64,000 nucleotides of DNA from Brevibacterium iodinum ATCC 49514 (GTDB lineage: Bacteria > Actinomycetota > Actinomycetes > Actinomycetales > Brevibacteriaceae), in NCBI RefSeq assembly GCF_900169265.1, contig NZ_FXYX01000001.1:186001-250000 (forward strand), in the 5' to 3' direction. This document shows positions 58,812-64,000 of this stretch, one piece after another. The translations under genes were made by a program, and so were the position numbers. The notes under the pieces were generated by a model, which was given only the letters and a program-made list of their open reading frames with translations, made no database searches and was not told the DNA's origin. The number at the start of each line of letters is the position of its first letter. Position 1 is the stretch's first letter.

Positions 58812-60893
58812 TCAGTCATCGCCGTGGATGACGTTCTCCTGCAGCTGGAGGAATTCGACGTGGCGTTCGTACTGGTCGAGCACGTCATCGATGATCTGCT
58901 CCTTCGAGAACCCCATGATGTCGTAGCCCTGACCGGTGCCGCCGTCGAGGTAGACCTCCATCCGGTAGTAGTCCTCGCCGGTTCCGCGCGGAACCATTCC
59001 GCCGAACGACGGCACACTGACCTTGTGCGGCCAGACCTGATAGCGGAACGGGTATTCCCCGTCTCCGTCGACCTCGAACTGGAAGAGTTCGCCGTCGTCG
59101 ACGAACACGCCTTCGGAATCGACGCGACCGCAGCGCGAAGAGATCCCACGGCCTTCCATCTCTGCGGCCACCTCGTTGAGGGTGGGGATGAGCACCTTCT
59201 GCTCGAACTCCTGGGCACGCGCCTGATTCGGGAAGGACAGCACTCGGCCGAGCTGACGCTGCCAGGTCTCGTGACCGGGGCCGCGGGAACGACGCGCCAA
59301 CGAACCGGGCAGGGTCGTATCGACGCTGTCGACGCGGTTCGCCTCCACCCGCAGTGCCTTGTAGAGGCCGATCATGACGAGGATAACGACGAAGGCGAAG
59401 GGCAGACCCATGATCACCGTCGCGCTCTGCAGCGCGCCGATGCCTCCGACGAGCAGCATCGCCACCGTCAGGGCACCGGTGAGCACGGCCCAGAAGATGC
59501 GCAGACCGGCGCGTCCATCCTCGGCGGGGTTGCGCAGATTCGACGACAGGTTCGCCATCACCAGGGCCGCAGAGTCCGCGGTGGTGACGTAGAACAGCAG
59601 AGCCGTGAGCGTGGCCAGACCCGCGATGAGGAAGAAGGCCGGGTAGCGGGAGAGCAGGTCGTAGAAGCCGCCCTCGGGGCTGACCATGACCGCTTCGCCG
59701 AACTTCACATCACCGTTGCGGATGATGTCCAGGGCCGAGTTTCCGTAGATCGAGATCCACATGAAGATGTAGATGAACGGAATCGTCAGGGTGCCCAGCA
59801 CGAACTGACGGATCGTGCGTCCGCGGGAGATGCGGGCGAGGAAGAGCCCGACGAACGAAGCGAAGGCGATCCACCAGGCCCAGAAGAACAGGGTCCAGTC
59901 GGTCATCCATGTGCCGGTGTCTTCGAAGGCGAAGGTCTGTCCGGCCATGTCCGGGAACAGGCGGACGAAATCCGTGATGTTGAGGACGAAGGCGTTGAGC
60001 AGGAACTTCGTATTTCCCGCCACGAGCACCCAGAGGCTCAGCGCGATGGCGAACACGACGTTGAGGACGGAGAGGAACTTGATGCCTTTGTCCACACCCG
60101 AGACCGCCGAGAGCGTGGCGACGCCGACTCCGACGACGACGATGCCGACCTGGGTAGCGGTGCCGATCGGGATCCCGAAGACCGTGTTGAGGCCGACGTT
60201 GACCATGACGACGCCGATGCCCAGCGAGGTGGCCACGCCGAAGATCGTTCCCAGCAGAGCAGCGAAGTCGACCGTCTCGCCCAGAGCACCGTGGACACGT
60301 TTGCCGAAGATCGGGGCCAGCGCCGAACGGATCGCCAGCGGCATGTTCATCCGGTAGGCGAAGTAGGCCAGAGCCATACCCATGAGGGCGTAGAGTCCCC
60401 AACCGCTCAGGCCGTAGTGGAAGAGCGCCCAGACCGTCGATTCGCGGGCGGCATCGACCGTTTCGGGTTCGGTGCTCGGTGGGGTGAGGTACATCGTGAC
60501 CGGTTCGGCCACGGCGAAGAACATGAGGTCGGTGCTGATGCCGGCGGCGAAGAGCATCGACGCCCAGGCGACGAGGCCGAATTCGGGCTTCGAGTGTTCG
60601 GGGCCGAGCTTCGTGTTTCCGTAGCGGGAGGCCGCCAGGTAGATGACGAAGACGAGGACGGCGAGGACGAGGAGGACGTAGAACCAGCCGAACCAATCGG
60701 AGGTCCAGCCGACGACGGCACCGAGGACCGTCTCGGCATTGGTCGGTGAAATGAGAGCCCACACGGTGATGGCGAGCGCCACCAGGGCCGCCGCCAGGAA
60801 CACCTTCTTATTCACGGGAGGAAGCGAGGGCTTCACCTTGGCCTTCGCCTCTCCCTTCGGGTCACCCGGCGGGGTGTCGACTGATGCTGACAT
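58812..60893 (-). CDS. BCCT-family betaine/carnitine/choline transporter
   Basis: This 693-residue carrier has 12 hydrophobic segments and long hydrophilic ends. The BCCT signature region includes STVWALFHYGLSGWGLYALM near residue 165 and the Trp-rich TDWTLFFWAWWIAFASFVGL near 350. The C-terminal about 140 residues are charged, like regulatory tails in osmosensing BetP-type carriers. The ATG at 60893 follows GGAGT. Compatible-solute import under salt stress is likely. Confidence 0.93.
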   Translation of the reverse strand: MSASVDTPPGDPKGEAKAKVKPSLPPVNKKVFLAAALVALAITVWALISPTNAETVLGAVVGWTSDWFGWFYVLLVLAVLVFVIYLAASRYGNTKLGPEHSKPEFGLVAWASMLFAAGISTDLMFFAVAEPVTMYLTPPSTEPETVDAARESTVWALFHYGLSGWGLYALMGMALAYFAYRMNMPLAIRSALAPIFGKRVHGALGETVDFAALLGTIFGVATSLGIGVVMVNVGLNTVFGIPIGTATQVGIVVVGVGVATLSAVSGVDKGIKFLSVLNVVFAIALSLWVLVAGNTKFLLNAFVLNITDFVRLFPDMAGQTFAFEDTGTWMTDWTLFFWAWWIAFASFVGLFLARISRGRTIRQFVLGTLTIPFIYIFMWISIYGNSALDIIRNGDVKFGEAVMVSPEGGFYDLLSRYPAFFLIAGLATLTALLFYVTTADSAALVMANLSSNLRNPAEDGRAGLRIFWAVLTGALTVAMLLVGGIGALQSATVIMGLPFAFVVILVMIGLYKALRVEANRVDSVDTTLPGSLARRSRGPGHETWQRQLGRVLSFPNQARAQEFEQKVLIPTLNEVAAEMEGRGISSRCGRVDSEGVFVDDGELFQFEVDGDGEYPFRYQVWPHKVSVPSFGGMVPRGTGEDYYRMEVYLDGGTGQGYDIMGFSKEQIIDDVLDQYERHVEFLQLQENVIHGDD

Positions 60894-60904
60894 GGTTGTA
60901 CTCC

Positions 60905-61000
60905 TTATCCGGACGCGTTGGCGTCGTGGCATCGGACTCGGTCGAGCAGAGTGCTCAACCGAGCATAATCAACGGCTGTTGCTTCAAGATTTTCCGTCAT
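60905..61000 (-). CDS. Possible 31-residue leader ORF upstream of the BCCT gene
   Basis: ATG 61000 to TAA 60905-60907 encodes 31 residues (start MTENLEATAVDYARLSTLLD). It ends immediately before the GGAGT ribosome site of the transporter gene. No clear ribosome site of its own. It may be a leader peptide that modulates the transporter, or chance. Confidence 0.3.
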   Translation of the reverse strand: MTENLEATAVDYARLSTLLDRVRCHDANASG

Positions 61001-61118
61001 CGCCGCATCCCCGGTTCCACGGGGACGGCCAACAACGGAGGTTACCACATAGACACTTAAGGTCACTTTATGCCAAGCGAATCTTCAGATCAGCGACTCA
61101 CCCTCGCCGAGGTGGGGC

Positions 61119-62498
61119 TCAGAGGGAGACGAAGAGCAGCGCGGCCGCCATCACCACCCCTGCGCCGAGGAATGTGATGACGGTGTAGCCGAGGACGTCG
61201 CGCATCTTCAGACCGGCGATCGCCAGCACCGGCAGCGCCCAGAACGGCTGGAGCATGTTCGTCCACTGGTCGCCGTAAGACACGGCCATGATCGCAATCG
61301 ACGGGTCGACGCCGAGCTGGTTGGCCGCATCGAGCATGATCGGTCCCTGGACCGCGAACTGGCCGCCGCCGGAGGGGACAAAGAAGTTGACGAGTCCGGC
61401 CGAGAGCAGCGCGAGAACCCCGAACGAGGCCGGGTTCGCGATCGAGACGATGGCGTCGGAGAACACGGCGATGAGTCCGGTCGAGGACATGATGCCCAGG
61501 ATTCCGGCGTAGAGCGGGAACTGCAGAAGGATCTCGCCGACGTTCGAGGCCGCCTCCTTCGTCAGGTGGATGAGCTCGAAGGGGTTGCGCACGAGCAGGA
61601 GGATGAGCGCGAGGAACGACCAGTTGACGATATCGAGCGTGAGTCCCCCGCCTTGGGCGAAGTGGATGATGAGGTAGGCGACGAGCGCGAGACCGACGAC
61701 CAGGGTGAGCACCCGTGAGGCATCGATCCGGTCGGCCGGGGTGACGACCTCTTCGTCGACCTGCGACTGTTTCTCCGAGCTCACCGAGGCGGGGAGTTCG
61801 TAGACGGGGGCGCCGGCCCTCGGAGCGACGAGGAAGAAGAGGAGCCCACAGACGATGATGACGCCGGCGATGGCCAGCAGGTTCCAACCGGCGAAGATGG
61901 TCTCCGACACGGGAACCGTCTTCCCGCCGAGGGATTCGGAGAGGAAGGAGTCCGGAGTGGCCGCGGTCAGCGGGCCCGATCCCGAATAGCCCATATGCCA
62001 GACGACGAACCCGGAGTAGCCGGCGGCGACGAGCAGCGGGAAGTGGACCTTGATTCCGCGGTCACGTGACTGGACGGCGACCTCACGGGCGAGCAGCGCA
62101 CCGACGACGAGGCCGAGCCCCCAGGTGACGAGGCTGGCGAGGGCGGCGACGAGGAAGACGAAGACATAGGCGAAGGTGGCGTTGCCCGGAACGCGGGCGA
62201 GCCAGGCGAGCAGCTTCCGCACGGGGCCGGTGTTGGCGAGGATGTGGCCGAGCAGGAGGATCAGACACATCTGCGTCATGAACTCGAGCAGTCCTGCCAG
62301 TCCCTCACCCCAGCCGGTGACGACGTCGACCGGGCCGGCGCCGGTGAAGACGAACGCGAGGACCGCGACGATGAGGGTGAGGACGATGGCGAAGGTCAGG
62401 GCCGAGGGAATCCACTGTTCGAGGAATCGGTTGACCGGCCGCATGATCCCTTTTGAGGCTGCGGCGTTGACCTGGGTCGACGGCTTCGGTGCCGACAT
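61119..62498 (-). CDS. atoE: Short-chain fatty acid transporter, AtoE family
   Basis: This is a 459-residue membrane carrier. Family segments are FMTQMCLILLLGHILANTGP, LVTWGLGLVVGALLAREVA, AAGYSGFVVWHMGYSGSGPL, VNFFVPSGGGQFAVQGPIML and AVSYGDQWTNMLQPFWALPV. The family takes up butyrate or acetoacetate-like acids. The upstream aldehyde dehydrogenase on the same strand is separated by a strong terminator, so the genes are likely transcribed separately. Confidence 0.93.
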   Translation of the reverse strand: MSAPKPSTQVNAAASKGIMRPVNRFLEQWIPSALTFAIVLTLIVAVLAFVFTGAGPVDVVTGWGEGLAGLLEFMTQMCLILLLGHILANTGPVRKLLAWLARVPGNATFAYVFVFLVAALASLVTWGLGLVVGALLAREVAVQSRDRGIKVHFPLLVAAGYSGFVVWHMGYSGSGPLTAATPDSFLSESLGGKTVPVSETIFAGWNLLAIAGVIIVCGLLFFLVAPRAGAPVYELPASVSSEKQSQVDEEVVTPADRIDASRVLTLVVGLALVAYLIIHFAQGGGLTLDIVNWSFLALILLLVRNPFELIHLTKEAASNVGEILLQFPLYAGILGIMSSTGLIAVFSDAIVSIANPASFGVLALLSAGLVNFFVPSGGGQFAVQGPIMLDAANQLGVDPSIAIMAVSYGDQWTNMLQPFWALPVLAIAGLKMRDVLGYTVITFLGAGVVMAAALLFVSL

Positions 62499-62556
62499 GG
62501 GAAGACCTCCCGCTGAGATTTATGAGAATTGGCTGTGCGTGGTCTCAGCATACAAT

Positions 62557-62591
62557 CAGGGCGCTGTCTCCCGGTAGGAGACAGCGCCCTG
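62557..62591 (-). terminator. Strong terminator hairpin after the aldehyde dehydrogenase gene
   Basis: CAGGGCGCTGTCTCC (62557-62571) and GGAGACAGCGCCCTG (62577-62591) form a perfect 15-bp stem with a 5-base loop. On the minus strand it is followed by ATTGTATGC, a weak T-containing tail. It lies about 60 bases after the dehydrogenase stop. Confidence 0.85.
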
Positions 62592-62650
62592 ACGGCGATC
62601 ACAACCCGGTCACGATCGGAGCCCGGATTCTCGGGCTCCGGTCGTACCGA

Positions 62651-64000
62651 TCAGCTCTGTTTGTACACGAGCTGCTTGTTGACGAATTCGTCCATCGCCA
62701 GCGGCCCGAGTTCCCGGCCGACGCCGGAGCGCTTGACTCCGCCGAAGGGCAGGTATTCGCGGCTTCCTTCGGGAGCGTTGAGGAAGACCATGCCGGAATC
62801 GATCTGGTCTCCGACGCGTTCGGCCCGGGCGATATCGGTGGAGAACACGGCGGCGCCCAGACCGAAGGGGGTGTCGTTGGCGAGTTCGACGGCTTCCTCT
62901 TCGCTGCTGACCTTATAGACGATGACGGCGGGGCCGAAGAGCTCTTCGTAGTATCCGCGCATACCCTTCTTCACATCGGTGAGGACGACGGGTTCGACAT
63001 AGGCGCCGCCGCCGTCGTACTTCTTGCCGCCGGCGAGCAGGGTCGCGCCCTCGCTGACGGTGTCCTGGACCTGTTCGACGAAGCGGTCGGCGGCGGCCAC
63101 CGACGACAGCGGGGACAGTCGGGAGCCCTCCTCACTGGGAACGGCGGGGGTGTTCTTCTGGGCCGCCTCGGTGATGGAGGAGACGAAGTCGTCGTAGATG
63201 TCGTCCATGACGATCATCCGCTTGGGCGAGTTGCAGGCTTGGCCGGTGTTGCCCATGCGGGTGTCGAAGAACGTCTTCGCGGACTTCTGGACGTCGTCCG
63301 TGTCGAGCAGGATGTACGGATCGGATCCGCCGAGTTCGAGCACGACCTTCTTGAGGTTCTTTCCGGCCTCGGCAGCGACGGCGGCACCGGCGCGTTCGGA
63401 TCCGGTCAGGGACACTCCGTGGTTGCGCGGGTCGGTCAGGATGATGTCGGCGACCTGCTCGTTGCTGGCGTAGATGTTGATGTACGCGCCTTCGGGCAGG
63501 CCTGCCTCGATGAAGATCTCTTCCATGATCTGTGCCGAGCGGGGGCACTGCGGGGCGTGCTTGAGCAGGATGGTGTTGCCCAGGGCCAGGTTCGGGGCGG
63601 CGAAGCGGGCGACCTGGTAGTAGGGGAAGTTCCACGGCATGATGCCCAGCAGCGAGCCGACGGGCTTGCGGCGGATCATGGCGGTGGCGTCCTTGGGTCC
63701 GCGCAGTGGTTCGTCGGCCATGAAGGCTTCGGCGTTGTCGGCGAAGTACTTGTAGATCATCGAGCTCAGCTGGACTTCGCCCTTGCCTTCGGGCACGGAT
63801 TTGCCCATTTCGAGCTTGATGACTTCGGCGAGCTCCTCGGCGCGCTCGGCGTAGATCTCGGACACGCGGGTCAGCAGCGCAGCGCGCTCGGCCACCGTGG
63901 TCCGGCTCCACTCGTCGAATGTCGTCGCCGAACGATCGAGGGCCGCGAGGATCTCGGCATCGGTGGCGGTGGGGAATTCTTCGGCGACTTGGCCGGTCGC
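62651..64000 (-). CDS. NAD(P)-dependent aldehyde dehydrogenase, succinate-semialdehyde type, 5' end outside window
   Basis: The frame is open to the right edge, about 450 codons seen. [20 protein letters not shown] is the NAD-binding opening. [20 protein letters not shown], the catalytic-Glu motif LELGGSDPY and the catalytic-Cys motif [13 protein letters not shown] follow. The C-terminus is [16 protein letters not shown]. These features are typical of GabD-like enzymes; close relatives oxidise succinate semialdehyde or other aldehydes. The start lies outside. A decayed relative is at 21.5-22.2 kb. Confidence 0.93.
   Translation of the reverse strand, partial: ATGQVAEEFPTATDAEILAALDRSATTFDEWSRTTVAERAALLTRVSEIYAERAEELAEVIKLEMGKSVPEGKGEVQLSSMIYKYFADNAEAFMADEPLRGPKDATAMIRRKPVGSLLGIMPWNFPYYQVARFAAPNLALGNTILLKHAPQCPRSAQIMEEIFIEAGLPEGAYINIYASNEQVADIILTDPRNHGVSLTGSERAGAAVAAEAGKNLKKVVLELGGSDPYILLDTDDVQKSAKTFFDTRMGNTGQACNSPKRMIVMDDIYDDFVSSITEAAQKNTPAVPSEEGSRLSPLSSVAAADRFVEQVQDTVSEGATLLAGGKKYDGGGAYVEPVVLTDVKKGMRGYYEELFGPAVIVYKVSSEEEAVELANDTPFGLGAAVFSTDIARAERVGDQIDSGMVFLNAPEGSREYLPFGGVKRSGVGRELGPLAMDEFVNKQLVYKQS

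Noticed and set aside
59000-60749. 641-codon plus-strand frame opposite the BCCT gene
   Set aside because: Asp/Glu/His/Arg-rich shadow of a GC-rich membrane protein gene; the transporter on the other strand is unmistakable.
1-64000. CRISPR array or tandem repeat array
   Set aside because: I saw no regularly spaced direct repeats with unique spacers; the only dispersed repeat is the CCGAGGCGG element, which is not regularly spaced.

Overview
The window is GC-rich DNA with dense, short-gapped genes and frequent GTG/TTG starts, typical of an actinobacterium. The families seen (Ku plus three-domain LigD, a GPGG-type small membrane protein, a DUF3263-like protein, MogA/FdhD, many MFS and MarR/TetR/GntR/LacI regulators) fit Micrococcales. 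Brevibacterium is my best guess for the genus, by inference only. No rRNA, tRNA, CRISPR array, phage or intact insertion sequence was seen. It reads as ordinary chromosome with several decaying genes.

Layout. 0-2 kb: start of LigD, minus strand, running off the left edge. 2-6.3 kb: a PaoABC/YagTSR-type molybdenum hydroxylase operon plus a MobA-like nucleotidyltransferase; the FAD subunit is frameshifted at an 11-G run. 6.4-9.5 kb: a coupled minus-strand operon of acyl-CoA dehydrogenase-like protein, PIG-L deacetylase fused to a NodS-like methyltransferase, and a GT2 glycosyltransferase. This is the best candidate for an undescribed pathway. 9.7-12.7 kb: a membrane protein, a DUF3263-like gene, and a MerR/Hsp20 divergon with a perfect palindrome. 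13-19.5 kb: XdhC, cardiolipin synthase-like, GPGG protein, Ku, ChaB and a stress-type SDR. 19.5-25.7 kb: MFS carriers, an ALDH remnant, FdhD and MogA. 26-28.3 kb: MarR, luciferase-like monooxygenase and flavin reductase. 28.7-36 kb: Ca2+/H+ antiporter, acyl-CoA ligase, secreted HNH-Excalibur lipoprotein, TauE/SafE, thioesterase and a broken enoyl-CoA hydratase. 36-46 kb: transporter and regulator pairs (LysR/EamA, MFS-GntR, DHA2, TetR/DoxX) and LacI. 46.6-50.4 kb: metallophosphoesterase, MFS and a divergent histidine phosphatase, with a LacI-type palindrome between. 50.5-58.7 kb: SRPBCC/ArsR pair, MFS, HhH-like protein, transposase-like protein, WYL regulator, NUDIX, Tag and an aspartate dehydrogenase-like gene. 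58.8-64 kb: BCCT carrier, AtoE carrier and an aldehyde dehydrogenase cut by the right edge.

Working together. LigD and Ku form bacterial non-homologous end joining, separated here by about 14 kb. The hydroxylase, nucleotidyltransferase, XdhC, MogA and FdhD all serve molybdenum enzymes. A recurrent short motif, CCGAGGCGG with flanking C/T and GCC bases, is scattered through intergenic gaps and the hydrophilic loops of transporters, mostly between 22 and 43 kb. No gene annotation explains it.
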